Shown here in pieces: positions 8,430 to 15,179 of a stretch of 64,000 nucleotides of DNA (position 1 is the stretch's first letter; the number at the start of each line of letters is the position of its first letter). The notes under the pieces were generated by a model. That model was not told the origin of the DNA. It did no database searches and saw only the letters and a list, made by a program, of their open reading frames with translations. The stretch covers positions 3,149,066 to 3,213,065 of the forward strand of contig NZ_FUEZ01000004.1 in NCBI RefSeq assembly GCF_900157365.1, in the 5' to 3' direction. Source of the DNA: Mycobacterium numidiamassiliense. GTDB taxonomy: Bacteria > Actinomycetota > Actinomycetes > Mycobacteriales > Mycobacteriaceae. Both the position numbers and the translations under genes were made by a program.

Positions 8430-9359
8430 TTATCCGGTGGGTTCGGCCAGAGCGGCCCACAGGTGATCGCGCTGGCTGGCGAAGAAATTCACCGAGATCG
8501 GGGCCTGATCCGCGATCTGGTCGAACGCGTGAAACGCGCCTGGGGCGATCTCCTCGTGGACGGGCACGCCCGCCTCGCGCAGGCGCCGTCCGTAGTCCAG
8601 GCACTCGTCATGGAAGAGGTCCAACGTCCCGACACCGATCCAGGCCGGAGGCAGCCCGGACAAATCACGTCGACGTCCCGGCGCGGCCTCGACAGGGTCG
8701 GCGCCGTTGAGGTACCACCGCCAGGCCTGCTGGTTGTCGGTCTCGGTCCACATGATCCGCTTGGGCCCGTCGCGGTTGGCGCCGGTGCGGTCGTCCAGCA
8801 TGGGGTACACCAGCATTTGATAGGCGAGTTTGACCTCGTTGCGGTCGTGCGCCCGCTGTGCCACCGCGGCCGCGAAATGTCCTCCCGCACTTGCTCCGCC
8901 GACGGCGATCCGATTCGGGTCCACCCATGGTTGAAGCGCCAGCCACCGCAGTGCCGCATAACAGTCTTCGAGCGGTGCCGGGTACGGGTGCTCGGGAGCC
9001 AGGCGGTGTTCGACGGCCACCACGCTGACGCCGGTAAGGCGAGATAGCTTGCGGCAGTACTTGTCATCTTGCACGGCGGTCCCCATGATGGTGCCGCCGC
9101 CGTGGATCCAGAGCAGCGCCGGCGCCGGGGCGGGAAGCCCGGAAGGACGGTGCACACGAACTTTGACGTGTTCGTTGACCGCGACGACGGGGACGTTGCG
9201 GAGTCGGCCCGCGTTGCCCATGAGATACATGATCGCCCGCTGGACCTTGTAGCCGCGCTGCAAGGCGTTTCCCTTGGGTAGGAAGCGGGCGACTTTGCGC
9301 AGATCGGGATCCAGTGCCTGGCGTGACGTGAAGGCGTTGTCGGGCAAGGTGTTTGCCAT
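8430..9359 (-). CDS. Alpha/beta-hydrolase, HSL-type esterase/lipase
   Basis: 309 residues from ATG 9359 (MANTLPDNAF), with AGAGAG 7 bases upstream; ATG 9365 is an equal alternative. The hormone-sensitive-lipase family signs are all present: oxyanion HGGG (LLWIHGGGTIMG, near 87), nucleophile GASAGG (near 157), the Asp in GTLDLFHDE and the His in GAFHAFD. There is no signal peptide. Such mycobacterial Lip enzymes hydrolyse short-chain esters. It precedes tetR and mmpS-mmpL on the same strand, but the tetR operator lies between, so it may belong to a separate unit. Confidence 0.88.
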   Translation of the reverse strand: MANTLPDNAFTSRQALDPDLRKVARFLPKGNALQRGYKVQRAIMYLMGNAGRLRNVPVVAVNEHVKVRVHRPSGLPAPAPALLWIHGGGTIMGTAVQDDKYCRKLSRLTGVSVVAVEHRLAPEHPYPAPLEDCYAALRWLALQPWVDPNRIAVGGASAGGHFAAAVAQRAHDRNEVKLAYQMLVYPMLDDRTGANRDGPKRIMWTETDNQQAWRWYLNGADPVEAAPGRRRDLSGLPPAWIGVGTLDLFHDECLDYGRRLREAGVPVHEEIAPGAFHAFDQIADQAPISVNFFASQRDHLWAALAEPTG

Positions 9360-9437
9360 TGGCATGCTCTCTGTTCCCTCGCGCCGGACAGCCAGGTAGA
9401 CCATACACACGATAAACAACGTCAGTACAGCCTGCGA

Positions 9438-10061
9438 TCAGCGGGCGGCGTCGTCAATCTGCACGGGATAACCAGCGCGCAGTATCGCAACGTTGGACGG
9501 CGGAGTGAGCACGCACGCGGTCCCCGCGGTGGGGCGTCGCGGCCTGTCCCGATAGACGTTCTCGTCGCGGTCCCACACCGCGAGCCGGCCACCGGCCACG
9601 ACGGCCGGCCCTGAGTCGGTGGCGACGAAAACCCCGTCGGGCAGAGCGCTCCACGGCATGGGATGCTCGGCCCGCCCGGTGCGCTCGCGATGCAGCTGGG
9701 CATCCATATCTTTGGCGTAAGGCATTGCGCCACTGTGGGTTTCGGCCCACAGTGTCCGATACCTTTTGTAAGCGCCGTTGCGGCATTCGGCGCAGGGGCG
9801 GTGTCCGGCAGCCAGCGCCACGGCCTCGTCGAGGAAGAACAGCGGCGTATAGCGGTTGGGCTGCCACTGCGCCACCCGCCGGCCACGGAAGCACAGGGCG
9901 CAGGTGATCCAGGTTTTGTGCTGATGGTTGCGCACGACGTCGCGAGTGCCGCGCCCCTGGTGCAGCCGTCCGCGATTGCCCATCCACGCGCCGCGGCCGG
10001 CGGCGGCGATGATCTCTCCGCGCGGTGAGACGCGGTTGCGCGCGGGCTTGCCCGTCGTCAC
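9438..10061 (-). CDS. Protein with an Ada-like Cys4 zinc-binding segment, coupled to ogt
   Basis: 207 residues from GTG 10061, whose GTGA overlaps the ogt stop. Four Cys stand as CALC (54, 57) and CAEC (90, 93). The segment between them resembles the N-terminal metal-binding domain of Ada: FFLDEAVALAAGHRPCAECR compares with the FF...PAEA-AGFRPCKRCR pattern of that domain. The Ada domain uses CxxxC-x26-CxxC and takes a methyl group from phosphotriesters on one Cys; here it is CxxC-x32-CxxC, so the function is not assured. The N-terminal 45 residues are basic (RNRVSPRGE, RGAWMGNRGR). A C-terminal part (residues 120-207) has no family I can name. Being in one operon with Ogt suggests a split Ada-like pair, but this is inference. 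An HNH-like or plain zinc-ribbon role is an alternative. Confidence 0.7.
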   Translation of the reverse strand: MTTGKPARNRVSPRGEIIAAAGRGAWMGNRGRLHQGRGTRDVVRNHQHKTWITCALCFRGRRVAQWQPNRYTPLFFLDEAVALAAGHRPCAECRNGAYKRYRTLWAETHSGAMPYAKDMDAQLHRERTGRAEHPMPWSALPDGVFVATDSGPAVVAGGRLAVWDRDENVYRDRPRRPTAGTACVLTPPSNVAILRAGYPVQIDDAAR

Positions 10062-10660
10062 GGTTGGCGCTCGAGGTCGAGCAGGACGCGCTTGGCCACG
10101 GGCCCGCCGCGGTAGGCGCCCACGGTGCCGTCGGAGCGGATCACCCGATGGCACGGCACGACGATCGGGATCGGGTTGGTCGCGCACGCGGTCCCGACGG
10201 CACGGACCGCCCTTGGCGAGCCGGACAGTTGAGCCAACGCGGCGTAACTGGCCGTGGCGCCATAGCTGACGTCGGTGTTGAGGTGCTCCAGCACAGTGCG
10301 TCGAAAGCCTTGCGAGAGCGACCAATCCAGTGGGATGTCGAACCTGTGGCGGCGCCCGGTGAAATATTCGTCGAGTTGTCGGGCGACCGGATCCAAGCGG
10401 GCGGGTGCCTGCAGCAGCCGCGGGCTGACTCGCCGGGCAAGGGCCAGCAGCACCCGATTGTGGTCTTCGCTGGCGAACGCCACCCTTACCAGTCCATGCG
10501 TCGTGGCTGCCAGTAGGAGGGATCCGACTGCGGAATCCACTGTGCGATAAGCGATATCGAGCAGATCGCGGTCCTGGGCTTCTCGTTCCAGGCGGGCGTG
10601 CAGGCGCGCGAGGTGATTCGGGTCGACGGGGAAGTGCTCGGTGAGTTCGTCGGTAGTCAT
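10058..10660 (-). CDS. ogt: Methylated-DNA-protein-cysteine methyltransferase (Ogt), first copy
   Basis: 200 residues from ATG 10660, which overlaps the sigma factor stop as ATGA. The active-site motif VVPCHRVI is at residues 167-174 (Cys170), the arginine-finger helix reads SPRAVRAVG, and the Asn hinge is present in TNPIPIVVP. It repairs O6-alkylguanine and O4-alkylthymine by irreversible transfer to Cys. It is the middle gene of a tightly coupled sigma-ogt-Cys4 operon, so its expression is tied to the sigma factor. A second Ogt lies at 12213. Confidence 0.93.
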   Translation of the reverse strand: MTTDELTEHFPVDPNHLARLHARLEREAQDRDLLDIAYRTVDSAVGSLLLAATTHGLVRVAFASEDHNRVLLALARRVSPRLLQAPARLDPVARQLDEYFTGRRHRFDIPLDWSLSQGFRRTVLEHLNTDVSYGATASYAALAQLSGSPRAVRAVGTACATNPIPIVVPCHRVIRSDGTVGAYRGGPVAKRVLLDLERQP

Positions 10661-11163
10661 TGGCTGTTCCTCGGGGTGTCGATACGCGGATAGGTACGTC
10701 GGAGTGTGGCGATGCCGTCGGCCGCGGCCCGCCGTGCGGCAGCCACGCTGCTGTCGAGGATTTCGGCGATCTCGGCATAGGCGAGCCCGGCCAGGTAGTG
10801 GTAGGCGACCGCCTGTCGCTGTTTGGGCGGCAGTGCACCGACGGCGGAGTCCAGGTCGAGATCGCGGCCATCGGCCCATTCACCGGCGGGGGAGTCGGGG
10901 GTGTCGGCGATCGGGACGGCCCGCCGTGACCTCGATCGGGTGATGTCGATGGCTTTGCGGTGCGCGATCGTCACCAACCACGCCTCGATGTTGGCGTCCG
11001 CCGGCAGCTGAGGGTAGGCCTTCAACGCGGCCAGGAAGGTCTCGGACCAGGCGTCGTCGGCATCGGTGTGACCGACCACCGCGCGCGCGACCCGCAACAC
11101 CGTGGCGCCGTGCTGCGCCACCACAGCCTCGAACGGCGGCTTGATCTGGTGTTGGGACTTCAC
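10657..11163 (-). CDS. ECF-type sigma-70 factor
   Basis: 168 residues from GTG 11163. Region 2 is recognisable (DAWSETFLAALKAYPQLP followed by EAWLVTIAHRKAID at about residues 30-67) and region 4 is a clear HTH (LPPKQRQAVAYHYLAGLAYAEIAEIL, about residues 104-129). No anti-sigma gene is adjacent. The GTG overlaps the stop of a 7-codon leader ORF that carries the good GGAGG ribosome-binding site, so translation of the sigma factor may depend on that leader. It heads the operon with ogt and the Cys4 gene. A promoter-like TCTCAC-N16-GCGTCTACA stands upstream and is repeated before two neighbouring units, which suggests autoregulation. Confidence 0.9.
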   Translation of the reverse strand: MKSQHQIKPPFEAVVAQHGATVLRVARAVVGHTDADDAWSETFLAALKAYPQLPADANIEAWLVTIAHRKAIDITRSRSRRAVPIADTPDSPAGEWADGRDLDLDSAVGALPPKQRQAVAYHYLAGLAYAEIAEILDSSVAAARRAAADGIATLRRTYPRIDTPRNSQ

Positions 11164-11183
11164 GTGGGAGTCACCGACGACAT
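11160..11183 (-). other. Seven-codon leader ORF coupled to the sigma factor
   Basis: ATG at 11183 opens a 7-codon frame (MSSVTPT) with GGAGG 7 bases upstream. Its TGA at 11162-11160 overlaps the sigma GTG at 11163 as GTGA. The sigma start itself lacks a separate ribosome-binding site. This is either a coupled leader peptide or a sign that the real start is ATG 11183 with a one-base sequencing or natural frameshift. Confidence 0.5.
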
Positions 11184-11218
11184 TCGCGATCCTCCGCGGT
11201 AGGTAACGAGTTTCACTG

Positions 11219-11249
11219 TGTAGACGCCGGCGCTCGGGGAAATGTGAGA
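11219..11249 (-). promoter_or_regulatory. Candidate ECF promoter of the sigma-ogt operon
   Basis: On the minus strand TCTCAC (11249-11244) is followed after exactly 16 bases by GCGTCTACA (11227-11219). The spacing and the CGTC core of the -10 are typical of ECF-sigma promoters. It is about 55 bases upstream of the sigma start. Confidence 0.6.
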
Positions 11250-11312
11250 GACCATTTTCATGCTGGTCATACGGCCACCATTGTCGGTCGGCGCGCCGAA
11301 GCAAAGTCTCGA

Positions 11313-11343
11313 TCTCACGCCGAGGGCCGCTCGAGCGTCTACA
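11313..11343 (+). promoter_or_regulatory. Candidate ECF promoter of the isocitrate-lyase-family gene
   Basis: TCTCAC (11313-11318), 16 bases, GCGTCTACA (11335-11343), identical in both boxes and spacing to the divergent element at 11219-11249. The start codon follows 36 bases downstream. Confidence 0.62.
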
Positions 11344-11378
11344 AATATGGAGAACAATCTCCCAGCCGGAGGGAAGCC

Positions 11379-12155
11379 ATGAGTTTTCACGATCTCCACC
11401 ATCAGGGAGGTCCGTTCGTGTTGCCCAACGCCTGGGACGTTCCGTCGGCACTGGCGTATCTGGCGGACGGCTTCACCGCGATCGGCACCACCAGTTTCGG
11501 GGTGTCCTCGAGCCGCGGTCAGCCCGACGGGGGCCGCGCCACCCGGGACGCCAACGTCGCCCTGGCCGCCGCGCTGGCGTCGCTGCGGTGTTTCCTCAGC
11601 GTCGACATCGAAGACGGCTACAGCGACGACCCCGACGCCGTCGCCGACTACGTCGCACAACTACCGATCGACGGGCTCAACATCGAAGACAGCACCGACG
11701 AAAGGCTCGTCGACCCCGCCCTGGCGGCCGCCAAAGTGGCCGCCATCAAACACAGCGATCCCGAGATATTCGTCAACGCCCGCGTCGACACGTATTGGTT
11801 AGGCGAGCAAGCCAACCCCACGAGCACCATCGAGCGGGCTGTTCGCTATGTCGAGGCCGGCGCCGACGGCATCTTCGTGCCGCTGGCGAACGATCGCGCA
11901 GAACTCGCCGAGATCATTCGCAATGTTCCGCGGCCCGTCAACACGCTGCCCGTCCCGGGGTTGACGCTCGCCGAGCTTGGGCAGCTGGGCGTGGCCCGGG
12001 TGTCGACCGGTTCGGTGGCCTACAGCGCCGGGCTGTATGCCGCCGCAGCGGCGGCTCGCGCCGTCCGTGACGGGCAGCCACTGCCGCCGTCGGTGCCCTA
12101 CGCCGAGCTGCAGGGACGGCTAGTTGATTACGAAAAGCGTTCGAAAGCAACGTAA
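11379..12155 (+). CDS. Isocitrate lyase / phosphoenolpyruvate mutase superfamily protein
   Basis: 258 residues from ATG 11379, with GGAGGGAAG upstream. Family signs are LPNAWDVPSALAY at the N-terminus, the metal-binding DIEDGY (residues 77-82), NIEDS and NARVDTYW. Members include PEP mutase, 2-methylisocitrate lyase and oxaloacetate hydrolases, so the substrate cannot be given; the KKCGH loop of true isocitrate lyase is not visible. It is divergent from the sigma operon and shares its promoter pattern, so it may be induced together with the repair genes. A role in clearing a reactive metabolite is possible but is only inference. Confidence 0.85.
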   Translation: MSFHDLHHQGGPFVLPNAWDVPSALAYLADGFTAIGTTSFGVSSSRGQPDGGRATRDANVALAAALASLRCFLSVDIEDGYSDDPDAVADYVAQLPIDGLNIEDSTDERLVDPALAAAKVAAIKHSDPEIFVNARVDTYWLGEQANPTSTIERAVRYVEAGADGIFVPLANDRAELAEIIRNVPRPVNTLPVPGLTLAELGQLGVARVSTGSVAYSAGLYAAAAAARAVRDGQPLPPSVPYAELQGRLVDYEKRSKAT

Positions 12156-12165
12156 TTCACGGCGA

Positions 12166-12196
12166 TCTCACATTCGGTGACCACTCAACGTTTACC
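12166..12196 (+). promoter_or_regulatory. Candidate ECF promoter of the second ogt operon
   Basis: TCTCAC (12166-12171), 16 bases, then ACGTTTACC (12188-12196), which keeps CGTYTAC of the two promoters at 11.2-11.3 kb. It lies 17 bases before the ogt start, so the leader would be very short and transcription would start close to the GAGGAGG ribosome-binding site. Confidence 0.5.
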
Positions 12197-12212
12197 GGGA
12201 GAGGAGGGTGAG

Positions 12213-12728
12213 ATGATGACGACGCGACACGTAGTGATCGATAGCCCGCTGGGTGAGCTGACGGTAGTCGCCGATGGCGACGCCCTGACGGGCGTGTATT
12301 TCCGGCATCATTGGCATCCGCCCACTGCCGAAGCCCTGGGCGAATGCGTGCGGCCGGCCGCCGACGAACTGTTGAGACGCGCCGCCGACCAATTGCTCGA
12401 ATACCTGGCCGGGGAGCGGACGCAGTTCGACCTGCCGGTCACTCTGGTCGGCGATCCCCGGCAGCGGCGGATTTGGGATCTGTTGCCCGGTATCGGCTAC
12501 GGGCAGACGAAGACCTACGGCGAGCTGGCCGCCGAACTGGCCGGTGGCACCACCGCATACGAGGTCGGCCAGGCGGTCGGACGCAATCCGCTGAGCATCG
12601 TCGTGCCGTGCCATCGGGTCGTCGGCAAGGGCGGGTCGCTGACCGGCTACGCGGGCGGCCTGAAACGCAAGCGGTTCCTGCTGGAGCTCGAAGAGCCGGC
12701 ACCCGTCACGGCGGGCAGACTGTTCTGA
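12213..12728 (+). CDS. ogt: Methylated-DNA-protein-cysteine methyltransferase family protein, second copy
   Basis: 171 residues from ATG 12213 with GAGGAGGG 5 bases upstream; the adjacent ATG 12216 is equally possible and a GTG at 12177 is too early for the ribosome-binding site. The motif VVPCHRVVG (Cys133) and the NPLSI hinge are intact. In the recognition helix the usual Arg-Ala-Val-Gly is replaced by AYEVG, so the arginine finger that flips the base is Tyr here, unlike the first copy in this window. The stop overlaps the next start as TGATG, giving an ogt-oxygenase operon. Confidence 0.9.
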   Translation: MMTTRHVVIDSPLGELTVVADGDALTGVYFRHHWHPPTAEALGECVRPAADELLRRAADQLLEYLAGERTQFDLPVTLVGDPRQRRIWDLLPGIGYGQTKTYGELAAELAGGTTAYEVGQAVGRNPLSIVVPCHRVVGKGGSLTGYAGGLKRKRFLLELEEPAPVTAGRLF

Positions 12729-13441
12729 TGCCACCGCCATGGCGTAGGCGCGTTGATGGCGCCGACTGGGACGCGGTCGCCGCCGACATGACGGAGGTCG
12801 GTGGCGCACTGCTGCCACAGCTGCTCGCAGCCGACGAGTGTGCGTCGCTCATCGACCTCTATGCCGACGCCAGCCTGTTTCGCAAGACGATTGACATGGG
12901 CCGCCATCGTTACGGGCAAGGCGAGTACCGGTATTTCGATCTGCCGTATCCGTGCCCGATCGACGAACTCAAACAAGCGCTCTACCCGCGGCTGTTGCCG
13001 ATCGCCAGGGACTGGTGGACCAAGCTGGGCCGCGAGGCGCCGTGGCCGGACACTCTCGACGAATGGCTGGATGTGTGCCATCGCGCCGACCAAACCAAAC
13101 CCACCGCTTTGCTCCTCAAATACGGGCCGGGCGATTGGAATGCGCTGCACCGAGATCTTTACGGAGAACTCATCTTTCCGCTGCAGGTGGTGATCAACCT
13201 CAGCGAACCCGGCGTCTCACATACGGGCGGTGAATTCCTGCTCGTCGAGCAGCGGGCCCGCGCACAGTCGCGCGGGACGGCCACCATGGTGCCGCACGGA
13301 CACGGCTATATCTTCACGACGCGAGAACGGCCGGTCCGCTCGACCCGGGGATGGTCGTCCGCGCCGATGCGCCACGGAGTGTCCACGGTCCGCTCGGGCC
13401 AGCGCTACGCCCTGGGGCTGATCTTCCACGACGCCGCCTGA
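12728..13441 (+). CDS. 2-oxoglutarate/Fe(II)-dependent oxygenase
   Basis: 237 residues from ATG 12728, overlapping the ogt stop. The cupin-fold metal site is visible: His141 and Asp143 in ALHRDLYGE, the distal His216 in MRHGVSTV and Arg226 in SGQRYALG for 2OG. Between them is FPLQVVINL and GGEFLLVEQ, typical of the prolyl-4-hydroxylase-like family rather than of AlkB itself. Because it is translationally coupled to an Ogt, an oxidative dealkylation or another nucleic-acid or protein hydroxylation role is plausible. There is no signal peptide, so it acts in the cytosol. Substrate unknown. Confidence 0.87.
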   Translation: MPPPWRRRVDGADWDAVAADMTEVGGALLPQLLAADECASLIDLYADASLFRKTIDMGRHRYGQGEYRYFDLPYPCPIDELKQALYPRLLPIARDWWTKLGREAPWPDTLDEWLDVCHRADQTKPTALLLKYGPGDWNALHRDLYGELIFPLQVVINLSEPGVSHTGGEFLLVEQRARAQSRGTATMVPHGHGYIFTTRERPVRSTRGWSSAPMRHGVSTVRSGQRYALGLIFHDAA

Positions 13442-13476
13442 ACGCCGGCGCCGTGGGTTGGTGCACGATGGTGATC

Positions 13477-14142
13477 ATGGAGCTCTACGACGTCATGCGA
13501 TCCACTTCCGCGGTGCGCGAATTCACCGACGATCCGCTGCCGGACGACGTCCTCGACCGGATCCTCGACAACGCGCGGTTCGCGCCGACGGGTGGTAACC
13601 GGCAGGGCGTGCGCATCATCGTCGTCCGCGACAAGGACACCCGGTTGGCGCTGGCGGACCTGGGGCTTGCGGCCGCCCGCCGGTATGCGGCGCAGCTGGC
13701 GAACGGCGAAGCACCGTGGAACCCGTTGCAGCCCACGGCTGTCTCCGCTTCCGACATCGCGGAAACAGAGCCGCCCGCGCAGATGTCGGCTCCGCTGCGC
13801 GAGGCACAGGTGGTGCTGGTCGCCTGCTTGGATCTCGGCGTGGTCGCCGCCACCGATCAGGATCTCGACCGCATCGCGGTAGTGCCCGGCGCCTCGGTCT
13901 ACCCGTTCGTCTGGAATGTTCTGCTGGCCGCGCGCAACGAAGGCTTCGGGGGCGTACTGACCACGATGGTTGTATCCGAGGAACAACGCGTGAAAGCCCT
14001 TCTGGGCGTTCCCGATCACTTCGCGATCGCGGCCGTCGTGCCACTGGGCAAGCCGGTGCGCCAAGTGACGAAGCTGCGCCGACGTCCGGTGTCTGAACTC
14101 GCCACCCGCGAGCGATTCGACGGAGCGTCGTTCGGCGGCTGA
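13477..14142 (+). CDS. Nitroreductase family protein
   Basis: 221 residues from ATG 13477 (MELYDVMRSTSAVREF); ATG 13468 is an alternative and no strong ribosome-binding site decides. The FMN-binding pattern R-S-x(4)-R-x-F at residues 8-15 and FAPTGGNRQG near residue 39 mark the nitroreductase fold, and VPGASVYPFVWNVLLAARNEGFGG is the second FMN/dimer segment. Such enzymes reduce quinones, nitro groups or enals with NAD(P)H. It follows the oxygenase with a 35-base gap and may be the last gene of the ogt2 unit. Confidence 0.87.
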   Translation: MELYDVMRSTSAVREFTDDPLPDDVLDRILDNARFAPTGGNRQGVRIIVVRDKDTRLALADLGLAAARRYAAQLANGEAPWNPLQPTAVSASDIAETEPPAQMSAPLREAQVVLVACLDLGVVAATDQDLDRIAVVPGASVYPFVWNVLLAARNEGFGGVLTTMVVSEEQRVKALLGVPDHFAIAAVVPLGKPVRQVTKLRRRPVSELATRERFDGASFGG

Positions 14143-14165
14143 CGCGGTGGTGGCTCACGTTTCAT

Positions 14166-14174
14166 CACGGTGAC
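14166..14174. repeat. TCAC-N-GTGA palindrome, copy 1
   Basis: TCAC, G, GTGA, extended to CATCACGGTGACGATT. It lies about 95 bases upstream of the AhpD-like gene, a promoter position. Two related copies follow at 14884 and 15155. Confidence 0.4.
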
Positions 14175-14269
14175 GATTCGATGCCGCCGGCGGTTCCGAC
14201 ACGGGTGGTGTTGCTTCTCGCGGGGGGCAATACTGCAACGGGGCCAAGCTACCTAGAGGAGTCGATGAA

Positions 14270-14848
14270 TTGACACGAATCGCGCCTTCGGCGGCGTTCG
14301 CCGCGGTACCGACAGCAGACCTTGGTCAAGGAGATCGGATCAACCTCGGCGTCGCCGGGATCATCGGCCGCCTTCCCGCGGCGGCCGAAGCGCTCGGCTA
14401 CCTGACCGCCGCGCTGCGCACCAATGGGACGCTGCCGCCGCGGCTTCTCGAGTTGGTGCGGCTGCGCATCGCCTTTTTCAACCAGTGCCGAAGCTGCATT
14501 GCGGTGCGGTACCAAAGCGCCATCGATGACGGACTTGACGAGGGCGCGGTCTGCTCGTTGGAGCAGCCGGCCGACGCGGAGAATCTTTCCGCCGCCGAGC
14601 GGGCCGCATTGCGCTTTGGCGAGCTCTTCGCGACCAACCATCTCGCTATCGATGACGCGGTGTACGACGAATTGCGCGAACACTTCACCGAGGACCAGCT
14701 TGTAGAGCTCGGCTTGCACTGCGCGATTGCGTTGGGGGTGGGGCGGCTTTCGGCGACGTGGGACGTCAGCGAGGATCTGCCGGAATCGAACGGCTCGTCC
14801 GAACGGTTGGCACCCTGGAACTCTTCGTCTGTGGTCGCGACGGGCTGA
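14270..14848 (+). CDS. Carboxymuconolactone decarboxylase/AhpD-like protein
   Basis: 192 residues from TTG 14270; GAGGAG lies 10 bases upstream and no ATG or GTG fits. The AhpD core is FFNQCRSCIAVRYQSAIDDG (CxxC at about 71-74 with the downstream aromatic/Gln in place of the usual His) and ELVELGLHCAIALGVGRLSATW further on. AhpD-like proteins are alkylhydroperoxidase or disulphide-reducing proteins. The gene is alone; the region after its stop is decayed. Confidence 0.82.
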   Translation: MTRIAPSAAFAAVPTADLGQGDRINLGVAGIIGRLPAAAEALGYLTAALRTNGTLPPRLLELVRLRIAFFNQCRSCIAVRYQSAIDDGLDEGAVCSLEQPADAENLSAAERAALRFGELFATNHLAIDDAVYDELREHFTEDQLVELGLHCAIALGVGRLSATWDVSEDLPESNGSSERLAPWNSSSVVATG

Positions 14849-14883
14849 AACATCTTGTCGGACGGGCCTTTACACGCGCATAG

Positions 14884-14896
14884 CGTCACAGTGACG
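14884..14896. repeat. TCAC-N-GTGA palindrome, copy 2
   Basis: CGTCAC, A, GTGACG, a perfect 6-bp inverted repeat around one base, 36 bases after the AhpD-like stop. Confidence 0.45.
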
Positions 14897-14923
14897 AATT
14901 TGGCGTGCAGCGCGGGAATCCGC

Positions 14924-15045
14924 CTACTCCGGTTTGCGCCAGCGCAATAGGTCGTAGGCACGCTTGGCGTCAAGCCGTTCGGTCTTCCTTCGGGGGATAA
15001 GCCGCAGGCGAGTCTGGTAGTAGGCGTTGTGATCCCAGTCGAGTA
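14924..15045 (-). pseudogene. Possible methyltransferase N-terminal remnant
   Basis: The minus-strand frame reads DWDHNAYY followed by LRLIPRRKTERLDA and stops. The DWDHNAYYH start is common in actinobacterial SAM methyltransferases, where the Leu-Asp-x-Gly-x-Gly motif would follow. Here the frame loses similarity at that point. Short and uncertain. Confidence 0.3.
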
Positions 15046-15154
15046 CGGGGCCGGACGTAACGCGCGTAGTCCCGAGCCACCGAACAGTCCCGGGCGTCCC
15101 ACGGCGAGTTCGGTTCGGTCTCAACGCATTCGGCGCGGATCCAGCCGCGGTTGG

Positions 15155-15179
15155 CCATTACGTCACGGTGACGTAATGG
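15155..15179. repeat. 25-bp palindrome, TCAC-N-GTGA copy 3
   Basis: Arms CCATTACGTCAC and GTGACGTAATGG are perfect reverse complements around a single G. It is by far the longest operator-like palindrome in the region and shares the CRTCAC-R-GTGACG core with copies at 14166 and 14884. Confidence 0.55.

Noticed and set aside
9438..10883. One long minus-strand frame of 481 residues
   Set aside because: It runs across ogt and part of the sigma gene in a different frame; the true gene begins at GTG 10061, coupled to the ogt stop.
12311..12727. N-terminal extension of the oxygenase gene
   Set aside because: It lies inside ogt2 in another frame; the TGATG overlap at 12728 marks the real start.
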